Positions 1-21,587 are shown, counted from the stretch's first letter. The stretch: 32,845 nt of DNA from Methanobacterium sp. (GCA_030539815.1 JAUNXM010000006.1:1-32845), one strand, 5' to 3'. Notes: a model not told the origin generated them from the sequence alone. Numbers and translations: made by a program.

Positions 1-169
1 TAGAAGTTTTTTTTAGATGAATTTCTTGGTGTTGGGGTTCATCCAGATAATAAATAATAATTAGTTCATTTTGGTTGTCATCCCTAATTTAGGATTAAAA
101 ATCCAGTGATAGAAATTTAGTAATCAGGAAACAAAAGTAAAATTCCCTTTTAATTCATTTAATTGACTA

Positions 170-1120
170 TTAGGGTACCAGAACTGATAATTCACTGGCA
201 CCGTAATGGTTTCCCACAAAGTCAGTGTAGGTAACATTCCAAAGAGAACCAGTTTTAGTGGCGTTTATAGCAGTATAGGGTGAAGTCCACCGGAACTTTT
301 CTACTTCAGGGAGAGTGTTAGCAAATTCAATAGCTTTTTGCCCAGATTCATAGCTCCCGTTTTGAATGGTGAGGTTATTAACTTCTTTTAAATTAGATGA
401 AACCTTTTTAAGGGTGTTGTAGGTGAACACACGGTACCGGCCTCCACCGTCGCTTTCCACCAGGGTCCAGGTGAACATATCCGGGGTTGGATAGGCAGTT
501 AGTTGAGTGTAACCTTCAGTGAGATTCTGACTCTCGATGGCATCCATTTTTTCAAAGGTACGAATACCTCCAAAGGAAATTAACATTATTAAAAAACCAG
601 TTAGAGCTATTTTTTTGTATTTTGGGTTTAAGCGAAGATAGAGGATAATCAGAACTCCCAGGGCCATAATTGTGGTTACTAGATCAGTGTAATAATATAA
701 GTTGGCAGAGAAGCGGGTCAGGGAAAATGGGTAGAGTAAAGGTATGCCTCCAGTGGTCAGGAAGTCCAGGAAAAGATGGGTCAAAACTCCGAAGTATGCT
801 AATAATACACTCTTGCAATTGAATTCCACCTTTATATCCCTTTTTATCACGTAGTTAATGAGATCGTATACACTGGGCCGGGATATTATGTAGATAAATA
901 TGATGGCAGTTACCAGTCCAAAAACGAAACTATGGGTTATTCCCCGGTGAGTGAAGATGAATAACTCCGGGGAAAGAAAACCAATTGCAAATAATATAAA
1001 ATCAAAGTCAACTGAAATCCCTCCGAAACCTCCAGAAAGACGGTCTTTAACATTGAAATCCTTAACCTTTAGAAGAATTAAAATGGCAAAGGGTACAATA
1101 AAGTGGGTGAAAAGATCCAT
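170..1120 (-). CDS. YdjM-type membrane-bound metal-dependent hydrolase
   Basis: A 316-residue protein of the YdjM/DUF457 family, a group of integral membrane proteins annotated as metal-dependent hydrolases whose substrates are mostly unknown. What is visible: hydrophobic segments from the N-terminus on, an acidic DFD at residues 38-40, the family motif HRGITHS at 58-64, and a second metal-type motif with H115 and D119 (THLFLD). After about residue 190 the protein becomes hydrophilic, which adds a soluble C-terminal domain of about 120 residues that the shorter paralogue at 24776-25555 does not have. The ATG start has only a weak upstream GGT, so the start is moderately certain. It stands alone upstream of a TrkH gene on the same strand, with 76 bp between them. 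Family assignment is firm; function is not known. Confidence 0.8.
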   Translation of the reverse strand: MDLFTHFIVPFAILILLKVKDFNVKDRLSGGFGGISVDFDFILFAIGFLSPELFIFTHRGITHSFVFGLVTAIIFIYIISRPSVYDLINYVIKRDIKVEFNCKSVLLAYFGVLTHLFLDFLTTGGIPLLYPFSLTRFSANLYYYTDLVTTIMALGVLIILYLRLNPKYKKIALTGFLIMLISFGGIRTFEKMDAIESQNLTEGYTQLTAYPTPDMFTWTLVESDGGGRYRVFTYNTLKKVSSNLKEVNNLTIQNGSYESGQKAIEFANTLPEVEKFRWTSPYTAINATKTGSLWNVTYTDFVGNHYGASELSVLVP

Positions 1121-1196
1121 GATTTATACCTATTATTTTTTCTCTACTTACTAATTCTTTAACTACCCTTTGCCTGTTTTAACCTATTAAAATATA

Positions 1197-2630
1197 TTAT
1201 CTTCTAAAAACATCCCATAATCCCTTTAAAAGTACTATTGCAGGCAGTATCTCCAGCCTTCCAATCCACATGTTGAAGATCATTAAAATTTCAACTATAT
1301 CGGGCATGGTAGGGGATACTATCCCTACTGAAAGCCCCACATTTCCCTGGGCCGAGGCCACTTCGAAAAGGGAATCAACTCCACCGTAACCATACATCAT
1401 CAACACTAACCAGCTAATTACAATAGAAAAGAGGTATAAAAAGGTATAACTTCCAGCTTCCCTGATTTCCACATCTTCAACTGGTTTTCCACTAATTTTG
1501 CGTGGTATAATTGATCCTTCAGGTAATAATATTCTTTTTATTTCCCAGTATACTCCCTTTAAGATAGTAACCACTCTTATGAGTTTGATTGCTCCAGTGG
1601 TGGAACCAGCAGCCATACCGATGATCATGGCAAGGCTCAGCACGATTTTAGGATAATCCATCCAGGCTGCCATCACGCTAACCGGGAGGGTGTTGGAGCC
1701 AGTACAGCTCAGGGCAGAAACTACATAGAACACAGCATTTAAGTTGGTGAATTTTGCGAATACAATGAGGAGAATTGAGAATAAAACAACCAGAATGATC
1801 ATAGCTTGGAACTGAACATCACGAAACACATCCAAAACCTGACCTCGGAATGCCTTGTAATGAACCAAAAAGCTAGTACCACCTATAATCATTAGAATAA
1901 TGGTAATTATAGTTATAATATTGTTGTTGTAAAATCCTATACTGTCATTTTTAATGGACATTCCGCCAGTGGAAAGATTGGTAAAGGTGTTGTTAATGGC
2001 ATCAAAAACAGACATTCCAGCAAGGATATAAAGTATAATTCCCATAAACGTGTAGAAGACGTATATCCACCAGATAGTTTTCATGGTACTGGTTATGCTT
2101 GGTTTAATTTTTTCCTCGCGTGCTTCTGATTTATATAATCGTGCCGCAGCTGTCCCTGGCCTTATAAGAATTCCAATCACCATGATTACAATTCCTAATC
2201 CGCCTACCCACTGTTCCAAGCTTCTTAAAAATAGTATTGATTTGGGTAAGATTTCCACATCAGTGTAAATACTGAGACCGCTTCCACTCCAGGCGGACAT
2301 GCTTTCGAAGTAGGCGTTTAGGAAGTCCACGTTGGTGGCGTACATTAGGCAGAAGCTTCCCATTAGTGCGGCCCATAACCAGGCCAGGGCGGCTATTATC
2401 ATCCCGTGTTTAAGTTTTACCTGGTTGTAATCGGCAGGAATCCTTTTTAAAAAAAATCCCATTAATATGGAGAAACCCCCGAAAAATATGAATTCCATAA
2501 ATATGGTTTCACCATATATCAAGGCAACGATTAAGGGTATAAGTACCACTACCCCTATACCTTGCATTATCATGCCCAAAGGTTTTGCAATTAAAAATAA
2601 GTCTTTCTTTCCCAGATAACTTATCATCAT
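1197..2630 (-). CDS. TrkH family potassium uptake protein (copy 1)
   Basis: A 477-residue membrane protein of the TrkH/KtrB superfamily, the ion-conducting subunit of a K+ uptake system. Four pore-loop segments with the conserved glycines can be read: SAWSGSGLS, TNLSTGGMS, SALSCTGSNT and SAQGNVGLS. Length matches TrkH (about 480). A soluble regulatory TrkA partner is not adjacent. The nearest TrkA-N domain in the window is fused to the channel protein at 8386-10314. There is no Shine-Dalgarno sequence before the ATG, but a good TATA box (2651-2658) lies about 25 bp upstream of the start codon, so the mRNA is probably leaderless. The next gene upstream is a tandem paralogue. Two ATG codons lie in tandem (2630 and 2627), so either could be used. 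Confidence 0.92.
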   Translation of the reverse strand: MMISYLGKKDLFLIAKPLGMIMQGIGVVVLIPLIVALIYGETIFMEFIFFGGFSILMGFFLKRIPADYNQVKLKHGMIIAALAWLWAALMGSFCLMYATNVDFLNAYFESMSAWSGSGLSIYTDVEILPKSILFLRSLEQWVGGLGIVIMVIGILIRPGTAAARLYKSEAREEKIKPSITSTMKTIWWIYVFYTFMGIILYILAGMSVFDAINNTFTNLSTGGMSIKNDSIGFYNNNIITIITIILMIIGGTSFLVHYKAFRGQVLDVFRDVQFQAMIILVVLFSILLIVFAKFTNLNAVFYVVSALSCTGSNTLPVSVMAAWMDYPKIVLSLAMIIGMAAGSTTGAIKLIRVVTILKGVYWEIKRILLPEGSIIPRKISGKPVEDVEIREAGSYTFLYLFSIVISWLVLMMYGYGGVDSLFEVASAQGNVGLSVGIVSPTMPDIVEILMIFNMWIGRLEILPAIVLLKGLWDVFRR

Positions 2631-2650
2631 TTCATTGAGAGACCATATTG

Positions 2651-2658
2651 TATATAAA
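2651..2658 (-). promoter_or_regulatory. TATA box of TrkH copy 1
   Basis: On the minus strand TTTATATA is centred about 25 nt before the ATG at 2630. This is the archaeal TATA-to-start distance, so transcription should begin at or next to the start codon (leaderless mRNA). The same GATTTATATA element precedes TrkH copy 2. Confidence 0.6.
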
Positions 2659-2755
2659 TCTGACTGAGTTTTAGAATACTACTAAAAAAATAGACACCCA
2701 CTCCCCAACTCATGATCATATTTTAAAATAAATATATCCCTATTTTTGTATTCAT

Positions 2756-4224
<1,469 letters not shown>

Positions 4225-4413
4225 TTTGGGCAGATTTACATTGAAATTGTCTTTTAAGCTCTTAAAAAATTAAAAAAGATGTTTTACTATCAAAGACGTA
4301 TGTTTTGTAAAAAAATTCTACTTTGATGGTTAGGGGTGATTATCAAGTAAATAAAATTAAAGAAGATAAAGTAAACTATTAAATCAGGTTAGTGACCTTG
4401 ATTTTATTAACAG

Positions 4414-5199
<786 letters not shown>

Positions 5200-5237
5200 T
5201 TTGCAACCTCCAGTAAATGTGAATTAAATAAATTTCT

Positions 5238-5245
5238 CTTATAAA
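5238..5245 (-). promoter_or_regulatory. TATA box of the slipin gene
   Basis: TTTATAAG on the minus strand, about 42 nt before the ATG at 5199, leaving a short leader that carries the GGAGGTTG ribosome binding site. Position and sequence fit an archaeal core promoter. Confidence 0.45.
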
Positions 5246-5394
5246 TAATATGTTGTCTATCCTAATAAAATAATATAAAAAAACACGTAAACTCCCAACC
5301 AGTATTTGAATAACAAATTTAAAGAAATTTATCATTTTAATAAAGTAATAAATCTATAAAATTGCCTATTTTTCATTTTTATCATTTATGAAAA

Positions 5395-5408
5395 GTTATA
5401 TATATTTT
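5395..5408 (+). promoter_or_regulatory. TATA box of the phosphodiesterase gene
   Basis: GTTATATATATTTT on the plus strand, about 65 nt before the ATG at 5467. Transcription would start near 5427, with a 40-nt leader ending in the GGGGGGATGA ribosome binding site. Confidence 0.5.
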
Positions 5409-5466
5409 AATTACCTAATATGCATTAGTTTTTCTTTTAATTTTCATAATGGGGGGATGAATTTTA

Positions 5467-5949
5467 ATGATAGGTATAATGTCTGACAGCCACGATCATA
5501 TGGAAGCAATTAAAAAGGCAGTTAGAGTATTTAACCAGAAGAATGTGGAAATGGTGGTGCATGCTGGTGATCTTATATCTCCATTCACTGCCAGAGAATT
5601 TAAAAAACTTAAGGCACCATTAGAGGCAATTTTTGGCAATAATGATGGTGAAAGGTGTGGCTTAGTTGAAGCTTACTCAGAACTATGCATTCTGGAAGAT
5701 TTCAAGGAACTGGAAGTAGGTGGCCGGAAGATAGCCCTAATCCATGGAACCAACCAGGTATTGGTGGATGCCCTGCAGAAAAGTGGAAAATATGATCTAG
5801 TTATTAGGGGTCACACCCACCAGATGAAAGTAGAGGAAGGACCCACCATGATCATAAACCCTGGTGAAACCTGTGGATATCTGTCTGGTGAAAAAACGGT
5901 GGTACTTTTGGACACCCAGGACTTTAACTGGGAGAAAATTCAACTATGA
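5467..5949 (+). CDS. YfcE/MJ0936-type metallophosphoesterase
   Basis: A 160-residue calcineurin-like phosphoesterase of the YfcE/MJ0936 family. The five metal-binding motifs are all readable: D7-x-H9 in SDSHDH, HAGD at about residues 36-39, GNND at about 58-61, the single His of the ALIHG motif, and GHTH at about 117-120. The Methanocaldococcus homologue MJ0936 is about 165 residues long and is a manganese/nickel-dependent phosphodiesterase active on model substrates; the natural substrate is unknown. The start is well supported by the strong ribosome binding site at 5451-5460, six nucleotides before the ATG. It is followed 177 bp later by an unrelated membrane protein gene. Confidence 0.88.
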   Translation: MIGIMSDSHDHMEAIKKAVRVFNQKNVEMVVHAGDLISPFTAREFKKLKAPLEAIFGNNDGERCGLVEAYSELCILEDFKELEVGGRKIALIHGTNQVLVDALQKSGKYDLVIRGHTHQMKVEEGPTMIINPGETCGYLSGEKTVVLLDTQDFNWEKIQL

Positions 5950-6126
5950 TTGTTTTACCGGAAAGATGTTCCAATAGTTATTTTAAGTGGAGGGTGGAAA
6001 TTCAATTGAGCCTAAATAAATTGCATATATATTAATAATGGACAATTAAATAATAGTCAAGTTAAATTTTTGACTTAAGGGAGTGTAAATGTTTGATTTT
6101 AAGAGTTAAGGATATTCGGTGGAGAT

Positions 6127-7143
<1,017 letters not shown>

Positions 7144-7285
7144 CCAATCGGGCTAATTTTATGTAAACATATGAATACATTCTTTATCATAAAATAACCA
7201 TTTATTTTTTTGTTAACACTGTTTTAATTCTTTCGTTAATCTTTAAATTCTTTAAATAACCTCTATTCTCCTAGGAACAAATGGA

Positions 7286-7298
7286 AAAATATATAAAA
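7286..7298 (+). promoter_or_regulatory. TATA box of ftr
   Basis: The plus-strand AAAATATATAAAA centred at about 7292 predicts transcription from about 7316-7319. This leaves a leader of only some 11-14 nt, with the GGTGAT ribosome binding site (7320-7325) almost at the 5' end. Confidence 0.55.
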
Positions 7299-7308
7299 CC
7301 TCCAGCAC

Positions 7309-8223
<915 letters not shown>

Positions 8224-8236
8224 TTAACGCGCGATC

Positions 8237-8296
8237 TTTTTTAATTAAAAAATATAAGAGAAATATAATTTTTTCTCTTTTTTCTAATTTTTTATA
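8237..8296 (+). terminator. T-rich terminator region after ftr
   Basis: Just after the ftr stop codon is a perfect 16-bp palindrome of six T, AATT and six A (8237-8252). It is followed by several oligo-T runs up to about 8296, the kind of sequence at which archaeal RNA polymerase terminates. Confidence 0.5.
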
Positions 8297-8385
8297 ACAT
8301 CTTTTCTCGTAATTAAACCATATTATATGGATAATAAAGAAATAAATTCTTTGAAAATCGAATATTTTAAAAAATAGTATTTTTA

Positions 8386-10314
<1,929 letters not shown>

Positions 10315-10426
10315 ATTATCACCAGGTTACGTTAATTATAACAAATAATTAATTTAGGTTTCTGAATCTTTCTAACATTAGGCATGGTTAAATATCATCT
10401 TTATTATAATTATAGGTAGTGATATC

Positions 10427-11896
<1,470 letters not shown>

Positions 11897-12014
11897 ATCT
11901 TTTATTTAGCCTTTAAGTCTTTTAATTAATAACCTTTCCAATTTATTTATCCTCATAATTTCCTTTTTAATCATTTAAGCCCATATTTATACCGTTGGTC
12001 ATGATTACTGTATT

Positions 12015-12674
12015 TTATCGCGAATGATTTGATTCATGCTGGACATGATTCATAACCATGTGTTTCCACAGATCCATGGAATCCTCTATGAACTGCTCAT
12101 GGCTGATGCCTTGTTTCTTCAAAACATTTAAAACAATGGGACCTAATCCTACAATTCGTTCTGCAGTCACCGCCACAAATACAGCCACTTCTATGGGTTT
12201 AACATCCTTCCGTATGGTTTCATCTTCAATACCTTGCTGAATGGAGTTACAGATGATGATCATCACTTTTCCAGTGATGGATTCTATTTGGAGTGCGTGT
12301 ACATCGGCACTGTTTTTGAATCTTTTTGATTTAAAGTAAAGGTAGGCATCATGATAATCCTGATGTTCCTGGTAAAACTCGAAGTAGGCACGACCTGCCT
12401 CCCCAAGTTTGTCAATTCCAGAGTTTCCTAATTTTACCCGTTTTTGAAGTATTTCTTTAAAAATACGGATTCCTCTAAGGACAATGGCAAAATAAATTGA
12501 TTCTTTATTCTTAAAATATAGATAAAGTGTGGCTTTGTTGAGTCCTACTTCCTGGGCAATCTGGTTCATGGATACATCATCGTAATCCCTTGAAAAAAAT
12601 AGTTTCTCAGCCTTATCCAGAATGTAATCACGTCTTTGTTCCTTTTCACGTTTTTTTATTTCTTTGATTGACAA
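12015..12674 (-). CDS. TetR-family transcriptional regulator 1
   Basis: A 219-residue TetR repressor-type protein. The N-terminal helix-turn-helix has the segment SMNQIAQEVGLNKATLYLYF, with the recognition helix LNKATLYLYF; the rest is a helical ligand-binding and dimerisation domain. I place the start at the TTG at 12674. GGTGAT (12679-12684) lies four bases upstream, the same spacing as in ftr, and the resulting N-terminus (SIKEIKKREKEQRR) aligns without gap to the ATG start of TetR 2 (AIKDRREREKEQRR). The longer ATG form at 12686 would bury that ribosome binding site in the coding sequence. The gene lies 72 bp downstream of the geranylgeranyl reductase on the same strand and could be co-transcribed. 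A half-operator overlaps its start region. Confidence 0.88.
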   Translation of the reverse strand: MSIKEIKKREKEQRRDYILDKAEKLFFSRDYDDVSMNQIAQEVGLNKATLYLYFKNKESIYFAIVLRGIRIFKEILQKRVKLGNSGIDKLGEAGRAYFEFYQEHQDYHDAYLYFKSKRFKNSADVHALQIESITGKVMIIICNSIQQGIEDETIRKDVKPIEVAVFVAVTAERIVGLGPIVLNVLKKQGISHEQFIEDSMDLWKHMVMNHVQHESNHSR

Positions 12675-12684
12675 TGATATCACC

Positions 12685-12699
12685 ATAACCAGGGTACAT
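12685..12699. promoter_or_regulatory. Half-operator at the start of TetR 1
   Basis: ATAACCAGGGTACAT has a left half identical to the perfect operator at 14163-14177 but a poor right half (9 of 13 informative positions of RTAACYNNYRGTTAY). It overlaps the upstream ATG and sits next to the ribosome binding site of TetR 1, where binding would autoregulate. It could be chance. Confidence 0.3.
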
Positions 12700-12734
12700 A
12701 TTAAATCCCAAATTCTTCAAAAAAATGTTAGGCA

Positions 12735-12743
12735 GGGGGGGGG
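12735..12743. repeat. Homopolymer of nine G (C9 in the TetR 1 leader)
   Basis: A run of nine G lies in the 72-bp gap between the reductase stop codon and TetR 1. On the transcribed strand it is C9, about 61 nt before the TetR 1 start. Such tracts are prone to length change. Confidence 0.6.
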
Positions 12744-12746
12744 TAA

Positions 12747-13928
<1,182 letters not shown>

Positions 13929-14099
13929 TTAAACCACCTGTTTTTCCAGAGCCTTGACCGGACATACCTGGACACATATTTTACAATCTTTACATTCTTT
14001 TTCATTGAAATTAAGTGTTAATTCTCGGACTTGGATAAGATTTCGGGGGCAGACACCGGCACACTCCCCACAGTACATGCACCATTCTTTGACTATCAT
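13929..14099 (-). CDS. 2[4Fe-4S] ferredoxin, partner of the reductase
   Basis: A 56-residue ferredoxin with two classical cluster motifs, CMYCGECAGVCP and CKDCKICVQVCP, and little else. I use the ATG at 14099 because AAGGTGATGTT directly precedes it. A longer form from 14144 would have a meaningless N-terminus and would start inside an operator. It should carry electrons to the geranylgeranyl reductase encoded immediately downstream (zero-base spacing). The promoter region contains two perfect inverted repeats of the TetR-type operator that also appears before mrtB, so expression is likely controlled with the mrt operon. Confidence 0.93.
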   Translation of the reverse strand: MIVKEWCMYCGECAGVCPRNLIQVRELTLNFNEKECKDCKICVQVCPVKALEKQVV

Positions 14100-14143
14100 A
14101 ACATCACCTTTTTGTTTGTTGATGGTGTGGTTTTCAGAAACCA

Positions 14144-14158
14144 ATAACTATTAGTTAT
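14144..14158. promoter_or_regulatory. Perfect 15-bp inverted repeat (operator), ferredoxin/reductase promoter, site 1
   Basis: ATAACTA-T-TAGTTAT, seven-base arms around one base. It matches all 13 informative positions of the RTAACYNNYRGTTAY motif and lies just downstream of the expected transcription start. Its centre is 19 bp from the next site. Confidence 0.65.
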
Positions 14159-14162
14159 AATT

Positions 14163-14177
14163 ATAACCAGTGGTTAT
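14163..14177. promoter_or_regulatory. Perfect 15-bp inverted repeat (operator), ferredoxin/reductase promoter, site 2
   Basis: ATAACCA-G-TGGTTAT, seven-base perfect arms, between the TATA box (14183-14190) and the expected start point near 14160. A bound TetR dimer here would block initiation of the ferredoxin-reductase mRNA. Confidence 0.65.
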
Positions 14178-14182
14178 TTTCA

Positions 14183-14190
14183 GTTATAAA
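14183..14190 (-). promoter_or_regulatory. TATA box of ferredoxin/reductase operon
   Basis: Minus-strand TTTATAAC, about 84-91 bp before the ferredoxin ATG. It gives a start point near 14160, in the middle of the two inverted repeats. The 242-bp gap 14100-14341 otherwise holds only the mrt terminator. Confidence 0.45.
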
Positions 14191-14282
14191 TGTTGTCATT
14201 TTTGTATTGGTAAAAAAAATTCAGGGTATAAAAAAGGATTTATCTAGTTAATTTAGAATCTGAAACAAATTAGAGTAATTTT

Positions 14283-14317
14283 AAAAATAAAAAATGTTGT
14301 GGATATTTAAATCCACA
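14283..14317 (-). terminator. Terminator of the mrt operon
   Basis: On the minus strand, 25 bp after the mrtA stop codon, a seven-base-pair hairpin (TGTGGAT with ATCCACA, 14298-14317, six-base loop) is followed by an oligo-T tract (14283-14295). The layout is that of an intrinsic terminator and separates mrt from the ferredoxin/reductase operon. Confidence 0.55.
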
Positions 14318-14341
14318 TTCACTAGGTATCGCTCACTCTGC

Positions 14342-17282
<2,941 letters not shown>

Positions 17283-17300
17283 CTGATCACCTGAGCATAC

Positions 17301-18661
<1,361 letters not shown>

Positions 18662-18670
18662 GGGGGGGTG

Positions 18671-18723
<53 letters not shown>

Positions 18724-18762
18724 AGTGAGATCTGAACGTTAATTCTCGTTTTATTCATTGTC

Positions 18763-18867
18763 CAGACCGATGGTGATGATGTAACTTCTAGTGATAATAT
18801 TACTTTTAGTTATAAGATAACCAACAATAATTAAATGACTGTCGGTTATTAAGTAACCGTTAGTAGG
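18763..18867. promoter_or_regulatory. Six-site operator ladder of the mrt operon, 18-bp period
   Basis: Six 15-bp imperfect inverted repeats start exactly 18 bp apart. They are 18763 CAGACCGATGGTGAT, 18781 GTAACTTCTAGTGAT, 18799 ATTACTTTTAGTTAT, 18817 ATAACCAACAATAAT, 18835 ATGACTGTCGGTTAT and 18853 GTAACCGTTAGTAGG. Against RTAACYNNYRGTTAY they match 9, 12, 12, 11, 12 and 10 of 13 informative positions. The ladder begins 3 bp downstream of the TATA box and runs over the expected start point into the leader, a layout for repression by a row of TetR dimers. The same motif occurs as perfect copies before the ferredoxin gene. Confidence 0.65.
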
Positions 18868-18869
18868 AA

Positions 18870-18877
18870 CTTATAAG
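18870..18877 (-). promoter_or_regulatory. TATA box of the mrt operon
   Basis: Minus-strand AAATCCTTATAAG fits the archaeal BRE plus TATA pattern AAANNYTTATA. The transcription start would be near 18848, giving a leader of about 215 nt. A weaker alternative, CTTATAAC, lies within the ladder near 18808-18815. Confidence 0.5.
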
Positions 18878-19110
18878 GATTTCGGTTTGATTTTCTAGAA
18901 GCAAATTTTACAAGATTAGTAATAATCAAACCTTTTCAAAAGGATAAAAATAGTTTAAAATATTTTAATAGTATTACTATAAAAACCCAGTTAATATGAA
19001 GCCATTCATAAAATTCCATTAAAAAAAGGCGGTTTATATTTAAAATAAATCAATTAAAAAATATCAAGTGCACCACAATTTATTTTCAAGTCCACAAATA
19101 TGAAAGCGTA

Positions 19111-19827
<717 letters not shown>

Positions 19828-19838
19828 GGTTTTCACTC

Positions 19839-19889
19839 CAAAACAGTGGTAACTAAGTTACTGACAGTTATTATGAAACTATGGTTTAG
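19839..19889. promoter_or_regulatory. Three-site operator ladder before TetR 2
   Basis: Sites at 19839 (CAAAACAGTGGTAAC), 19857 (GTTACTGACAGTTAT) and 19875 (GAAACTATGGTTTAG) are spaced exactly 18 bp and match RTAACYNNYRGTTAY at 9, 12 and 9 of 13 positions. The first site touches the ribosome binding site. A TATA-like AAAGTATTAT on the minus strand lies near 19898-19907, so the sites cover the start region. Confidence 0.5.
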
Positions 19890-20089
19890 AATAGGGATAA
19901 TACTTTGCTTTTAATTTAATTCTAAAACTACTTATCTTAAAAGAGTTTAAAATTTATATTTACTCTAAAAACACGCCCAAACCATATGGTTCTGATTATT
20001 AAAAAATTATTAAATTCTGTTAAATCTAATTCTAATAATATATGGAAACTGTTATAAAAAATATTAAAAATAATTAATTTAATTAAAAA

Positions 20090-20350
20090 TCAATACAAAC
20101 CAAGCCCTTTAGCTAAAATAAGCACACCCACCCCGATTATTCCTCCGAAACCAGCCACCAGCATGGTCAATATATTGATGGGGATCTTGAAAAAGGGAAG
20201 GATATTCCAAATGAAGAGGATTACCCATCCCAACACCATGTGCAACAGAATACTGAGGGCAACCTTTCCCAGTTTTATTAGAATGCCAACCCCAAATACG
20301 CCCACCACTAAGAGGATTACTCCAATGATCACTATGGTTAAGAATTCCAT
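20090..20350 (-). CDS. Small BofA-like membrane protein
   Basis: An 86-residue protein that is almost entirely hydrophobic, with about three membrane helices. The C-terminal part (FKIPINILTMLVAGFGGIIGVGVLIL) resembles the BofA family, named after a Bacillus sporulation protease regulator but widespread in archaea, where its role is unknown. The ATG follows GAGAGGATTAG. The gene lies 58 bp downstream of argG in the same direction and may share its transcript. I do not assign a function; the BofA resemblance is from pattern only. Confidence 0.75.
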   Translation of the reverse strand: MEFLTIVIIGVILLVVGVFGVGILIKLGKVALSILLHMVLGWVILFIWNILPFFKIPINILTMLVAGFGGIIGVGVLILAKGLGLY

Positions 20351-20408
20351 AAACTAATCCTCTCAATGAGTCTATTTTATCCTATTTTTATACTAAATCT
20401 CTAATTAA

Positions 20409-21587
20409 TCATTCCCGACGACAAATATCCTGGTAACAGGCAGCTTGAATACCGTAGTTTTTGACCATACCTGCCATTTCCCTCTGGTCCATTTCCTTGT
20501 CCTCAAATGAAACTGCTTCCTCCTGGTAAAGGCTGAAGGGCGATTGCCTTCCCAGGATGCGAATATTACCTTTGTGAAGTTTTAATCGCACTGTACCGGA
20601 CACACGACCCTGCATGTTGTCAATCAGCTGGTCCAGATCCTCTCGGAGTGGTTCATGCCACAATCCATTATAGACCAGTTCCGAATATGTTTGTGATGCA
20701 ATTTCAGAGAATTTTAATTCCTCTCTGGTTAAAACTAGCTGTTCCAAGGCACGGTGAGCAGTAATTAATAGGAAAGCACCAGGGGTTTCATAGTTTTCCC
20801 TTGATTTTAGGCCGATGATCCGGTCCTCCATAATATCCACCCTGCCAATTCCATGCATCCCTGCGATCTCATTGGCCTTGCCAATAATATCCAAAGGCCC
20901 CATGAGTTCTCCGTTGATCTCAGTGGGAACACCTTCTTCAAAGGATATTTCCAGTACTTCTGCCACATCAGGTGCATCTTCAGTGGAACGGGTCCAGCTA
21001 AATGCCTTTTCCGGGGTTTCCACCATGGGATCCTCCAGGATATCTCCTTCTATGGAACGGCCCCATAAGTTTTCATCGATACTGTAAAGCTTATCTGAGG
21101 GTAAGGGTATCCCATGGGACTGGGCGTACTTCACTTCCTCAGTCCGGGTAAGGTTCAAATCCCTTATAGGGGCGATAACATCGCAGGGCGAGTATGACCG
21201 GATTATTGATTCAAAACGGAACTGATCATTTCCTTTACCAGTGCAACCATGGGCAATTGAATTGGCACCCACCTTATCAGCCAGTTCCACAATTTTCATG
21301 GCAATCAGTGGACGGGCCAGGGCCGTGCTCAGGGGGTAACCTTCGTAAACTGCGTTGGCCTTAATGGCCCGGAATATGAATTCACGTGCAAACTCATCTT
21401 TCGCATCGATGGTGTAATGTTCCAATCCCATCTCGCCAGCAAGCTTGGCAGGTCGTGTGATTTCCTCTTCAGGCTGCCCAACATCCACACAGGCAGTTAC
21501 AACCTTCTTATTATATTTTTCTTCCAGTAATTTTATGCAAACTGAGGTGTCCAGCCCGCCGCTGAACGCAAGAACCACTTTTTCCAT
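20409..21587 (-). CDS. argG: Argininosuccinate synthase
   Basis: A 392-residue cytosolic enzyme that joins citrulline and aspartate using ATP, the penultimate step of arginine synthesis. The N-terminal PP-loop SGGLDTS is at residues 9-15. Further signatures include [28 protein letters not shown] and [10 protein letters not shown] (ASS motifs), and the C-terminal [21 protein letters not shown]. Length is typical (about 395-400). The ATG has GGAGAT seven bases upstream. It is followed on the same strand by a small membrane protein. No other arginine genes are in the window. Confidence 0.97.
   Translation of the reverse strand: MEKVVLAFSGGLDTSVCIKLLEEKYNKKVVTACVDVGQPEEEITRPAKLAGEMGLEHYTIDAKDEFAREFIFRAIKANAVYEGYPLSTALARPLIAMKIVELADKVGANSIAHGCTGKGNDQFRFESIIRSYSPCDVIAPIRDLNLTRTEEVKYAQSHGIPLPSDKLYSIDENLWGRSIEGDILEDPMVETPEKAFSWTRSTEDAPDVAEVLEISFEEGVPTEINGELMGPLDIIGKANEIAGMHGIGRVDIMEDRIIGLKSRENYETPGAFLLITAHRALEQLVLTREELKFSEIASQTYSELVYNGLWHEPLREDLDQLIDNMQGRVSGTVRLKLHKGNIRILGRQSPFSLYQEEAVSFEDKEMDQREMAGMVKNYGIQAACYQDICRRE

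Noticed and set aside
1..169. Inverted repeat GATGAA/TTCATC near the left edge as a terminator or RNA
   Set aside because: The stem is six pairs with a long loop, and no T-run follows on the strand of the neighbouring gene. The start of the structure may lie outside the window.
19849..19861. Perfect 13-bp palindrome GTAACTAAGTTAC as a separate operator type
   Set aside because: It is made of the adjoining halves of two neighbouring 15-bp sites of the ladder (19839-19853 and 19857-19871), so it is not counted as a separate element.
21152..21162. GGTTCAAATCC, resembling a tRNA T-arm
   Set aside because: It lies inside argG, in a coding region with strong protein conservation, and no acceptor stem, D-arm or anticodon arm can be built around it.
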